From: an uncultured Alistipes sp.
Lineage (GTDB): Bacteria; Bacteroidota; Bacteroidia; Bacteroidales; Rikenellaceae
Reading direction: 5' to 3'
Assembly (NCBI RefSeq): GCF_902388705.1
Contig: NZ_CABMQJ010000048.1
Location: 1 to 14,093, forward strand
Length of the DNA: 14,093 nucleotides
In this document: piece by piece, positions 7,738 to 14,064 of the stretch
Layout: every line of letters begins with the position of its first letter
How positions within the stretch are numbered: the first letter of the stretch is position 1
The notes under the pieces: generated by a model
The model's database searches: none
Told to the model about the DNA's origin: nothing
What the model saw: the letters and a program-made list of their open reading frames with translations, nothing else
Program-made: the position numbers and the translations under genes

Positions 7738-9009
7738 GGTCATGGCACGCAGTTTTTCGATGTAGGCGTCCCAGTCCGTAATCGGGTGTTTCGCGACGCC
7801 CGATTCGATTGCCGCCCGTGCTACGGCAGGTGCCACGGTGCAGAGCAGGCGCGGGTCGAAGGGCTTGGGAATGAGGTAGTCCCGGCCGAATTCGAGTTTG
7901 TCGAGTGCATAGGTGCGCAATACCATGGTCGGTACGGGTTCCTGTGCCAGGTCGGCCAGCGCATGTGCTGCGGCGAGTTTCATCGCATCGTTGATTTTCG
8001 TGGCGCGCACGTCGAGCGCCCCGCGGAAAATATAGGGGAAGCCCAGTACGTTGTTCACCTGGTTGGGGTAGTCCGAGCGGCCCGTGGCGAAAATGATGTC
8101 GGGACGCGATACGATGGCTTTGTCGTAGGCGATTTCGGGATCGGGATTGGCCAGCGCCATGACAATCGGGTTGTCGGCCATCGTGCGCAGCATTTCGGGC
8201 GTGAGCACATCGGCTTTCGAAACCCCGAGGAAGAGGTCGGCGCCGTGCAGGGCCTCGGCCAGCGTCGTGATGCGGCGTGTCGTGGCGAATTCGCGCTTGG
8301 TTTCGTTGATGTCCGTGCGGTAGGTGGTCACGACACCCTGGCTGTCGCAGAAAATCATGTTTTCGCGCCGGATGCCCACGGCGATGAAAAGCCGTGCGCA
8401 GGCAATGGCTGCAGCTCCGGCGCCGTTGACCACGACACGGAGTTTGTCGAGCTGTTTGCCTGCGATTTTGACGCTGTTGAGCAGTGCGGCGGTCGAGATG
8501 ACGGCCGTGCCGTGCTGGTCGTCGTGCATCACCGGAATGTCCAGTTCTTCGCTCAACCGGCGGTCGATTTCGAAGCATTCCGGTGCCTTGATGTCTTCCA
8601 GGTTGATGCCCCCGAAGGTCGGGGCGATGGCTTTCACCGTGCGGATGAATGCCTCCGGATCGGTTTCATCGACCTCGATGTCGAAGGCGTCGAGGTCAGC
8701 GAAAGTTTTGAACAGCATGCTTTTACCTTCCATGACGGGCTTGCCTGCCAGAGCTCCTATATTGCCCAGTCCGAGTACGGCGGTGCCGTTCGAGATGACC
8801 GCTATCAGATTGCCCTTGTTCGTGTAGCGGTACACGTCGTCGGGGTTGGCTTCGATTTCGCGGCAGGGCGCTGCGACGCCGGGCGAGTAAGCCAGCGACA
8901 GGTCTTGCTGCGTGTGGTAGGGTTTGGTCGGTACGACCGCAATTTTCCCGGGTCGGCCTTCGCTGTGATAGCGCAGTGCCTCCTGATCCATTTTCTTACC
9001 TTTGCTCAT
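7729..9009 (-). CDS. NAD(P)-dependent malic enzyme, short form
   Basis: 426 residues from the ATG at 9009. Oxidative decarboxylation of malate to pyruvate gives NAD(P)H and links the C4 pool to pyruvate. Motifs seen are AYSPGVAAPC with catalytic Tyr41, GKPVMEGKSMLFK with catalytic Lys96, metal site INLEDI around 136-141, HDDQHGTAV at 162-170, and the dinucleotide-binding GAGAAAIACARLF at 196-208. The protein ends after the malic enzyme domains and lacks the C-terminal phosphotransacetylase-like domain that makes many MaeB proteins about 760 residues. It is therefore the stand-alone form. Twelve further in-frame codons upstream to 9045 were rejected because homology begins near MSKGKKMDQEALRYH. 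AGGA lies a few bases before the ATG, one of the few Shine-Dalgarno-like sequences here. Cofactor preference cannot be read from the sequence. Confidence 0.95.
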   Translation of the reverse strand: MSKGKKMDQEALRYHSEGRPGKIAVVPTKPYHTQQDLSLAYSPGVAAPCREIEANPDDVYRYTNKGNLIAVISNGTAVLGLGNIGALAGKPVMEGKSMLFKTFADLDAFDIEVDETDPEAFIRTVKAIAPTFGGINLEDIKAPECFEIDRRLSEELDIPVMHDDQHGTAVISTAALLNSVKIAGKQLDKLRVVVNGAGAAAIACARLFIAVGIRRENMIFCDSQGVVTTYRTDINETKREFATTRRITTLAEALHGADLFLGVSKADVLTPEMLRTMADNPIVMALANPDPEIAYDKAIVSRPDIIFATGRSDYPNQVNNVLGFPYIFRGALDVRATKINDAMKLAAAHALADLAQEPVPTMVLRTYALDKLEFGRDYLIPKPFDPRLLCTVAPAVARAAIESGVAKHPITDWDAYIEKLRAMTEV

Positions 9010-9034
9010 TATCCTAACTGTTTGGTTTGCGTCC

Positions 9035-9055
9035 AAAGGACACAACGTTTGTAGT
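9035..9055 (-). repeat. Imperfect dyad upstream of the malic enzyme gene
   Basis: On the minus strand GGAC-T-ACAA and TTGT-GTCC pair as an 8-bp stem with one bulged base around a 3-nt loop, about 27 bases before the start codon. Nearby are GCAATTATTGC and a CCCC/GGGG hairpin just past the stop of the upstream barrel gene. Together they fill most of the 72-bp gap. No TAnnTTTG box is evident, so the malic enzyme gene may be read through from upstream with these as attenuating or processing hairpins. Confidence 0.35.
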
Positions 9056-9081
9056 CCTGCAATTATTGCGCCCCGAAGGGG

Positions 9082-9849
9082 TCAGAAATAAAAGCGTATT
9101 CCGCCCCCGATTTGGAAACGGAAAATTCCGACCAGGTTCAGTTCGCCTCCGTCGTCCACATCCGGCGAATCGACGATCAGCCATTGCCCGCCGACATTTA
9201 CGCCGAGCCCGAGGTAGCGGGTCAGCATATATTCGACCGATGCCGATTCGTGAATCCCGACGCCGCCCCTGCTGCCAGACAGGTCGCCGTAGCTCCGGAT
9301 GTAACGGCCGTAGCCGATGCCCGCACTCTCGCGGAAAAGCCATCGCCGTCCCGCCCGCTGCCGAGCGACGAATTCGGGGGCGATGTAATGGAGCCGGCTC
9401 GTGCGTTCGATTCCATTGCGCTCCGCCGAGATGAAGCCGCCCGAGTAGACGATTCCGACGCCGAATCCCCGCCGCGACGTCCAGTTGTAGCCGGCGCTGA
9501 TGTCGAAGCCCTCGTTCAGCGAACCGGACGAACTCTCTGCGAGGTAGATCGTGGAGAGAATCGCCGTATAGCCGGCATTGGCGAAGAAGGTGTGCTGCGA
9601 ACGGCCCCGCAGAGCCAGGTGCTGCATCCGTTTGGTCGGGGGCCGGAGGGTCGGCGATGCCGGGTTGCCGGCTGTCGGGGAGCTCTTTTCGGCCGTGGCC
9701 CCGGCCGCCCCGCCGGTCATGGCAGTCGGTTGCGGAGCCGGAAGCTCCTCTGCGGGAGTGCCTGCCCGAAGCGGCATGGCTTTGCCAGCAGCCAGCAGCA
9801 TGAGCAGTGTGCAGCAGCACGACAGGGTATGTAAACGATAGCGGGTCAT
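9082..9849 (-). CDS. Predicted outer-membrane beta-barrel protein
   Basis: 255 residues from the ATG at 9849. There is a signal peptide (basic MTRYR, hydrophobic CCCTLLMLLAAG, likely cleavage after residue 20-29) and a Pro/Ala/Thr-rich linker to about residue 75. The rest is alternating polar/aromatic sequence typical of beta-strands (FFANAGYTAILSTIYLAE, FGVGIVYSGGFIS, YLGLGVNVGGQWLIVD), ending in an aromatic C-terminus (IRFYF) as outer-membrane barrels do. The size suggests an eight-stranded barrel. I cannot assign a more specific family. The frame continues upstream to 10131, but that part overlaps ruvB and precedes the signal peptide, so it was discarded. It lies 127 bp downstream of ruvB without a clear promoter box. 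Confidence 0.75.
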   Translation of the reverse strand: MTRYRLHTLSCCCTLLMLLAAGKAMPLRAGTPAEELPAPQPTAMTGGAAGATAEKSSPTAGNPASPTLRPPTKRMQHLALRGRSQHTFFANAGYTAILSTIYLAESSSGSLNEGFDISAGYNWTSRRGFGVGIVYSGGFISAERNGIERTSRLHYIAPEFVARQRAGRRWLFRESAGIGYGRYIRSYGDLSGSRGGVGIHESASVEYMLTRYLGLGVNVGGQWLIVDSPDVDDGGELNLVGIFRFQIGGGIRFYF

Positions 9850-9976
9850 GGTGTATCGGATTTTATTTCCATCTTCATTCGAATTGGTAAAGCCGGACTC
9901 TTCCGTAAAACCGATACGGGCGATACCTGCTCGGTCGGTGTTTGTTGCCTGGTACGAATGGGGCCGGCGACGGGGG

Positions 9977-10984
9977 TCAGAACAGCAGCGTTTCGGGGCT
10001 TCCGGGCGGGGTGAAACCCATGTGTTTGTACGCCAGTTCCGTGGCTTCGCGGCCCCGGGGCGTGCGTTTGAGGAATCCCTCCTTGATAAGGAACGGTTCG
10101 TAGACCTCTTCGATCGTCCCGGCGTCTTCACCCACGGCCGTCGCGATGGTATTCAGCCCCACGGGGCCGCCGCTGAACTTTCCGATGATCGTCCCCAGGA
10201 TTCGGTTGTCCATCTGGTCGAGGCCGCGCGAGTCGATGTTGAGCGCCGCAAGTCCGATTTTCGTGATGTCGAGGTCGATATGCCCTTCGCCCTTGACCAT
10301 GGCGAAGTCGCGCACGCGGCGCAGCAGGGCGTTGGCGATACGGGGCGTGCCGCGCGAGCGCAGCGCCACCTCGTGGGCCGCGTCGTCGTCAATCGAAACG
10401 TCGAGGATGCGCGCCGAGCGTTTGACGATGCCCGCAAGCACCGGGGCGTCGTAATATTCCAGGTGGCACTGGATGCCGAAACGGGCCCGCAGGGGCGAGG
10501 TCAGCAGTCCGCTGCGTGTGGTGGCGCCGATGAGCGTGAACGGCGCCAGTTCAATCTGTATGGAGCGTGCCGAAGGGCCTTTGTCGAGTACGATGTCGAT
10601 TTTGTAATCCTCCATCGCCGAATAGAGGTACTCTTCGACGATCGGGCTCAACCGGTGAATTTCGTCGATGAAAAGCACGTCGCCCGGGTTGAGGTTCGTC
10701 AGCAGGCCGGCCAAGTCGCCCGGCTTGTCCAGCACGGGGCCCGAAGTGACGCGCAGCTGCGCATTCATTTCGTTGGCGATGATGTTGGCCAGGGTCGTCT
10801 TGCCCAGTCCCGGAGGGCCGTGCAGCAGCACGTGATCCAACGAGTCGCCGCGCATGAGCGCCGCCTTGATGAAAATGCGGAGGTTGTCGACAATCTTGTC
10901 CTGCCCGGAGAAAGTTTCCAACTCCTGCGGACGGATCTTGTTTTCGAATTCGAGATCGCTCTCTGTGTTGCGTACGATAGACAT
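9977..10984 (-). CDS. ruvB: Holliday junction branch migration helicase RuvB
   Basis: 335 residues, normal for RuvB, the hexameric AAA+ motor that with RuvA drives Holliday junction branch migration in recombination repair. Visible are Walker A GPPGLGKT at 56-63, Walker B/DEXH FIDEIHR at 106-111, sensor GATTRSGLL at 153-161, the arginine-finger region SPLRARFG at 163-170, and the C-terminal winged helix with EPFLIKEGFLKRTPRGR. ruvA and ruvC are not adjacent, as is common in Bacteroidota. A TATCTTTG box lies five bases before the ATG, so the message is probably leaderless. The terminal residues SPETLLF close the protein normally. Confidence 0.98.
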   Translation of the reverse strand: MSIVRNTESDLEFENKIRPQELETFSGQDKIVDNLRIFIKAALMRGDSLDHVLLHGPPGLGKTTLANIIANEMNAQLRVTSGPVLDKPGDLAGLLTNLNPGDVLFIDEIHRLSPIVEEYLYSAMEDYKIDIVLDKGPSARSIQIELAPFTLIGATTRSGLLTSPLRARFGIQCHLEYYDAPVLAGIVKRSARILDVSIDDDAAHEVALRSRGTPRIANALLRRVRDFAMVKGEGHIDLDITKIGLAALNIDSRGLDQMDNRILGTIIGKFSGGPVGLNTIATAVGEDAGTIEEVYEPFLIKEGFLKRTPRGREATELAYKHMGFTPPGSPETLLF

Positions 10985-10989
10985 ATTTG

Positions 10990-10997
10990 CAAAGATA
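10990..10997 (-). promoter_or_regulatory. -7 promoter box of ruvB
   Basis: Minus-strand TATCTTTG matches the -7 consensus exactly and is five bases (CAAAT) from the ruvB ATG, which predicts a leaderless or nearly leaderless transcript. Confidence 0.65.
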
Positions 10998-11028
10998 GCG
11001 ATTTTGTCCTGTTTTGCCGCAGCCGGAC

Positions 11029-11064
11029 GAAAAAAAATCCGGCCCGCGGGGCGTGCGGGCCGGA
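11029..11064 (-). terminator. Terminator of the NigD-like gene
   Basis: A 10-bp perfect stem (11038-11047 with 11055-11064) and a 7-nt loop are followed on the minus strand by a run of eight T. It is placed 20 bases after the NigD-like stop and before the ruvB promoter. Confidence 0.9.
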
Positions 11065-11084
11065 ACTACAACCGGAAAGGGCGG

Positions 11085-11777
11085 TTACCGCTCTTTCGGC
11101 AGGTCTATTTTTATGTATTTCACCCCGTTCAGGCGGGTGTGGACACGCAGGATGATGCCCTCTTTGTCTTTGAGCAACTCCTCGAAGGCGTCCAGTTTGA
11201 ACGAAACGTAGCGATCTTCGTAATTGTAGCGTCCCTCGTCGCCGTTGGCATCGCGGCGGAATTCCATGTTGACGTATCCCTCTCTCTTGTTGTCGGGGTC
11301 TATTTCCGCATCGGGGAAATAGACGAGTTTGAACGTATGTTTCGAAAGGTCGGAGGCGTTGAATCCGACGCCCAGGTTGAGGTAGTTGCTGTTGAGCCTC
11401 GAACCGAGGAAACTGGTCGGGGCGTCGGCAAGTTCGTCGAGTTCCTCCTGGCTGGCGACGGTCTGTGTCTCACCCGAATAGATGTCTTGAACGAGGTAGA
11501 GGGCGATGTTGTAATCATAACTTTCTACGGGCGTTTTCTGCAGGTTGAAGTAGATGATTGCGCGTTCGTCTTCTTCGGCCTGATAGGCTCCTATGCGGCT
11601 TTTGTCGCCCGGGTAGGCGGTTTTGCCGTCGTCGAGGACAAAATAATAGTCGTTGTTTTCGAGCGTTTTGACAGTGGCGAATGCCCAGCTGCGGGGATAA
11701 TCCCCGTCCGAGTCGCTACACGAAGTGAAACCGATGGCAGTGAATGCCGCGAGAATAAATAATCCGAATCTTTTCAT
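11085..11777 (-). CDS. NigD-like surface lipoprotein
   Basis: 230 residues. A lipoprotein signal peptide (MKRFGLFILAAFTAIGFTSC) puts the lipidated cysteine at 20, followed by SDSDGD, an acidic stretch resembling the Bacteroidota lipoprotein surface-export signal. The mature part fits the NigD-like family: an N-terminal beta-rich domain (WAFATVKTLENNDYYFVLDDGKTAYPGD near 31-58) and a C-terminal beta-sandwich (FKLVYFPDAEI...GYVNMEFRRDANGD...VSFKLDAF). The biochemical role is unknown. I recall that NigD1 of B. thetaiotaomicron influences outer-membrane vesicle formation under a dual-membrane anti-sigma factor. Here the gene is divergent from just such a sigma/anti-sigma pair, and its upstream region carries one arm of the shared dyad. 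The family call is good; the vesicle role is inferred. Confidence 0.8.
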   Translation of the reverse strand: MKRFGLFILAAFTAIGFTSCSDSDGDYPRSWAFATVKTLENNDYYFVLDDGKTAYPGDKSRIGAYQAEEDERAIIYFNLQKTPVESYDYNIALYLVQDIYSGETQTVASQEELDELADAPTSFLGSRLNSNYLNLGVGFNASDLSKHTFKLVYFPDAEIDPDNKREGYVNMEFRRDANGDEGRYNYEDRYVSFKLDAFEELLKDKEGIILRVHTRLNGVKYIKIDLPKER

Positions 11778-11810
11778 ATTTTTATACTATTTTTGCGTTA
11801 TCTTTCACCG

Positions 11811-11843
11811 ATAAAACGTGAAACGGAAGGGAATACTGCATGC
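11811..11843 (-). promoter_or_regulatory. Candidate ECF-sigma promoter of the NigD-like gene
   Basis: On the minus strand GCATGCAGT (11843-11835) is followed after 19 nt by TTTAT (11815-11811), 33 bases before the ATG at 11777. It is the left arm of the 38-bp dyad at 11835-11872 and matches the elements before the sigma gene and the DUF4377 lipoprotein. Confidence 0.55.
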
Positions 11844-11872
11844 GTGATAAAAATTTTTAAATCGCATGCAGT
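11835..11872. promoter_or_regulatory. 38-bp dyad between NigD-like and sigma genes
   Basis: ACTGCATGCG (11835-11844) is exactly inverted as CGCATGCAGT (11863-11872). The AT-rich middle contains the perfect palindrome TAAAAATTTTTA on the same centre, so 16 of 19 pairs match. Each arm gives an outward-facing GCATGCAGT, consistent with back-to-back promoters or a regulator operator. Binding on one side would probably hinder the other because the boxes are only 20 bp apart. Confidence 0.7.
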
Positions 11873-11895
11873 CTTTTGGTGCCGATGCCATTTAT
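11864..11895 (+). promoter_or_regulatory. Candidate autoregulatory promoter of the ECF sigma gene
   Basis: GCATGCAGT (11864-11872), an 18-nt spacer and TTTAT (11891-11895) lie 15 bases before the ATG at 11911. Because an upstream in-frame ATG (11866) falls inside the first box, this supports the later start codon. Recognition by the encoded sigma factor is inferred. Confidence 0.5.
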
Positions 11896-11910
11896 ATAGT
11901 GAACGCAAAT

Positions 11911-12465
11911 ATGGAAATGGAGGAACAGATACTGGCCGAGGGGTGCAGAAAGGGGGATAATACGGCCCGCCGTGAGCTGTATGACCGCTATGCCGGCCGC
12001 CTGTTGGCTGTATGCCTCCGGTATTCGGGCGACCGGGCTACGGCCGAGGACCTGATGCACGATGCGTTCCTGAAGATTTACGGGGCTTTCGACCGTTTTT
12101 CGTACCGCGGACCGGGTTCTTTGCGTGCATGGATGGAACGTATCACGGTAAACGTGGCGCTCGAATGGCTTCGGAGCCGCAACAAGCTGAACTTTATGAC
12201 CCTCGACGAGGGGCGTTCGCTGCCCGACGTTCCGGAGCCCGACCCGTCGGAGGTCGCCCGTATTCCGCGCGACGTACTGATGGAGTTCGTCGGCGAACTG
12301 CCGGAGGGATACCGGACGGTGTTCAACCTTTACTGCATCGAGGGGTATTCGCACCGCGATATCGCCCGGATGCTCGGAATCAACGAAAAGAGCTCCTCGT
12401 CGCAGTTGTTTCGCGCCCGGGCGCTGCTGGCCCGAAGAATCGGAGCCTATATGAAGATACATTAG
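11911..12465 (+). CDS. ECF-type RNA polymerase sigma factor
   Basis: 184 residues from the ATG at 11911. Sigma region 2 covers about residues 17-91, with RRELYDRYAGRLLAVCLRYSGD, then AEDLMHDAFLKIYGAFDRF and the promoter-melting part RAWMERITVNVALEWLRSRNK. An acidic linker follows at 98-116. Sigma region 4 is at about 123-178, with the helix-turn-helix GYSHRDIARMLGINEKSSSSQLFRARALL. There is no region 1.1 or 3, as expected for the extracytoplasmic-function group. The ATG at 11866 was rejected because it lies in the dyad and the extra residues match nothing. The Dma-like anti-sigma gene starts 4 nt after the stop, so the pair is almost certainly one operon. It may correspond functionally to the Dma-associated sigma factor of B. 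thetaiotaomicron. Confidence 0.92.
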   Translation: MEMEEQILAEGCRKGDNTARRELYDRYAGRLLAVCLRYSGDRATAEDLMHDAFLKIYGAFDRFSYRGPGSLRAWMERITVNVALEWLRSRNKLNFMTLDEGRSLPDVPEPDPSEVARIPRDVLMEFVGELPEGYRTVFNLYCIEGYSHRDIARMLGINEKSSSSQLFRARALLARRIGAYMKIH

Positions 12466-12469
12466 AGTT

Positions 12470-13786
12470 ATGAAACAGGATAAAGACTGGACTGAAGTAA
12501 TGCGGAGCGCACTCCGGGATGCCGAGGCAACGCCTCCGGCCGACGGATGGGCGCGACTGGAGCGGGAGTTGAATGCACCTGCGCCCCGGGTCTTCGTATT
12601 GCGCAAATATTGGCCGCGGATTGCTGCCGCTGCTGCTGCCGTGCTGATTTTCGTCGGTGGTGGGGAACTCCTGCTGCATGAGAATCGAGATTTAGGGGAT
12701 AAAGGGTTTGTTATTGCAACGGCAACGGACAGCGGCAGCTCTGCTGCGGACAACCGGGACCAGTCCGGGGAGGGGAAAGGAACCTTCGGGGAATCGGTGC
12801 GTGCGGTCATTCTGTCGCGGGAGGCTGTGAGTGCCGCGACGCTTCCGGGCGCGGAGCCCCGGGTTCGGGTTGTGGAAGCCGTAGCCCGTCCGCGAAATAT
12901 GCTCGCTGCGGCGGATGTGCCGGAGATGACGCCGGAAGTGGCGGCAGATGCTGCGCCGGTGCGTGCGGCGGACGCCGGCGAGGCGAATTCCATTGCGGAA
13001 AAACAGCCCGGAAAACAAGGGGAAACGGTTGCCGGAACACGTTCGGCGAATACGGATAAAAACAATGCGGGAACAGTTGCGCAGGCCCGTAAATACCCGT
13101 CGATGTCCTCCTATGCCGGGGACGAGCTGGCGGTCTATGCGAAGCCCAGGCGCAGCAAAACTTCGTTTTCGCTCTTCGCGGCGGGCGGTGTGACCGGCTC
13201 GGACGGGGTGGTTTCGGCCCTCGGTCCCGGCATGATGACCTCCGGCCTGCTGGAAAACGACTTCGTCAGCGGTGAATTCAACAGCAGCCCCGTAGCCCAG
13301 CTTAAGTACACGTATAACGACTACTCGTACCGGCACCACCAGCCTTTGAGTTTCGGACTCTCGGTGCGCAAGGAGTTCGCGCACGGACTGTCGCTCGAAA
13401 GCGGCGTCAATTACACGCTGCTCTGGTCGGACGCGAGCCTGAAGTCGAGCGATGACGACATAAGCCAGAAACTGCATTTTATCGGGGTGCCCCTGCGTAT
13501 GAACTGGCAGTTCCTCGAGGCCAAGCGGTTCTCTTTATATATAGGTGCCGGCGGTATGGTCGAAAAGTGCGTTGCTGCCAAGTTCGGTTCGAAGTCCATC
13601 GACGAGCCCGGCGTGCAGTGGTCGGTGCTCGGTGCGGCCGGTGCGCAGTATGACCTGGGCAACCGGGTGGGACTTTATTTCGAACCCGAGGTTTCGTATT
13701 ATTTCACCGAAACGGAACTGCGTACGTCGCGTACCGAATCGCCGCTCTCCCTGACATTGCGGCTGGGCGTGCGCCTCTCTTTCTGA
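12470..13786 (+). CDS. Dma-like dual-membrane-spanning anti-sigma factor with outer-membrane beta-barrel
   Basis: 438 residues with four parts. (1) A cytoplasmic head at about 1-45 (DWTEVMRSALRDAEATPPADGW, then ARLERELN), typical of short Bacteroidota anti-sigma N-termini. (2) One hydrophobic helix at about 50-69 (RIAAAAAAVLIFVGGGELLL). (3) A roughly 150-residue linker (about 75-225) rich in Ala, Asp, Glu, Gly and Pro with no predicted fold. (4) A C-terminal region at about 229-438 with alternating beta-strand pattern (FSLFAAGG, FGLSVRKEFAHGLSLESGVNYTLLW, FSLYIGAGGMVEKC, LTLRLGVRLSF) ending in Phe, as in outer-membrane barrels. This order matches the Dma family, proposed to bind its sigma factor in the cytoplasm while the barrel sits in the outer membrane. 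No cleavable signal peptide precedes the head. Its position 4 nt after the sigma gene supports the pairing. Membrane topology is predicted, not shown. Confidence 0.85.
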   Translation: MKQDKDWTEVMRSALRDAEATPPADGWARLERELNAPAPRVFVLRKYWPRIAAAAAAVLIFVGGGELLLHENRDLGDKGFVIATATDSGSSAADNRDQSGEGKGTFGESVRAVILSREAVSAATLPGAEPRVRVVEAVARPRNMLAAADVPEMTPEVAADAAPVRAADAGEANSIAEKQPGKQGETVAGTRSANTDKNNAGTVAQARKYPSMSSYAGDELAVYAKPRRSKTSFSLFAAGGVTGSDGVVSALGPGMMTSGLLENDFVSGEFNSSPVAQLKYTYNDYSYRHHQPLSFGLSVRKEFAHGLSLESGVNYTLLWSDASLKSSDDDISQKLHFIGVPLRMNWQFLEAKRFSLYIGAGGMVEKCVAAKFGSKSIDEPGVQWSVLGAAGAQYDLGNRVGLYFEPEVSYYFTETELRTSRTESPLSLTLRLGVRLSF

Positions 13787-13841
13787 TGTCCCGAAAATAA
13801 CTCCGAAGTGCCTCTGCGGCACGCAATACGGCTTTGGAATG

Positions 13842-13863
13842 TCCGTACCGGCAGCGGTACGGA
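13842..13863 (+). terminator. Hairpin 56 bases after the Dma-like gene
   Basis: TCCGTACCG and CGGTACGGA form a perfect 9-bp stem with a GCAG loop. There is no T-run downstream, so it may be an mRNA 3'-end structure rather than a terminator. Confidence 0.45.
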
Positions 13864-13914
13864 TACCTTGTACGTTGCCCTCCGACGTGCTTATGCGGTG
13901 TCCGAATCTGTTAT

Positions 13915-13940
13915 AAAATAGCTTAAATATGCTATTTTTT
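13915..13940 (+). terminator. Probable terminator of the sigma-Dma operon
   Basis: AAAATAGC and GCTATTTT form an 8-bp stem around an 8-nt loop and run into TTTTTT. The stem is AT-rich and of moderate strength. It is the first intrinsic-terminator-like element after the Dma-like gene. Confidence 0.6.
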
Positions 13941-13941
13941 A

Positions 13942-13971
13942 TTGCCTAATGGAAATTTGTTGTTATTTTTG
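13942..13971 (+). promoter_or_regulatory. Promoter-like sequence at the window end
   Basis: TTG at 13942-13944 and TATTTTTG at 13964-13971 are separated by 19 bp, matching Bacteroidota -33/-7 spacing. It would start a transcript near 13977 that contains the downstream palindromes. Confidence 0.45.
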
Positions 13972-14005
13972 TTGAATAAAAGATTGTGACAGGAGTTGAA
14001 TAAAA
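13971..14005 (+). repeat. 11-bp direct repeat GTTGAATAAAA
   Basis: GTTGAATAAAA occurs at 13971-13981 and again at 13995-14005, offset by 24 bp. The first copy overlaps the end of the -7 box. It may be a binding site pair or part of a mobile-element end. Confidence 0.45.
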
Positions 14006-14057
14006 AAACACAAGCGCGACAATCTGCGCACTTGTGCTTTGTAGTCCCGACGGGACT
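13981..14057 (+). ncRNA. Candidate structured RNA or element end
   Basis: CACAAG (14009-14014) pairs with CTTGTG, extended by an inner GC stem, and its loop contains ACAATCT (14019-14025). That loop is complementary to upstream AGATTGT (13981-13987), allowing a pseudoknot or an alternative fold. A second hairpin TAGTCCC-GAC-GGGACTA follows at 14041-14057. The region sits right after the promoter-like sequence. It could be a 5' leader, a small RNA, or the end of an IS200/IS605- or REP-like element. No known RNA family was recognised. Confidence 0.3.
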
Positions 14058-14064
14058 AAAGGAA

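Noticed and set aside
7693..9054. 453-codon open frame on the plus strand
   Set aside because: Antisense to the malic enzyme gene and crossing the terminator at 7672-7711; no recognisable protein features.
9850..10131. N-terminal extension of the barrel protein
   Set aside because: It overlaps the 3' end of ruvB and would bury the signal peptide that starts at 9849.
9848..11155. 435-codon open frame on the plus strand
   Set aside because: Antisense to ruvB and running through the NigD terminator; a shadow frame.
11788..11795. TATTTTTG on the plus strand upstream of the sigma gene
   Set aside because: It fits a -7 box but has no -33 partner and lies about 115 bases before the start codon; a minor second promoter cannot be excluded.
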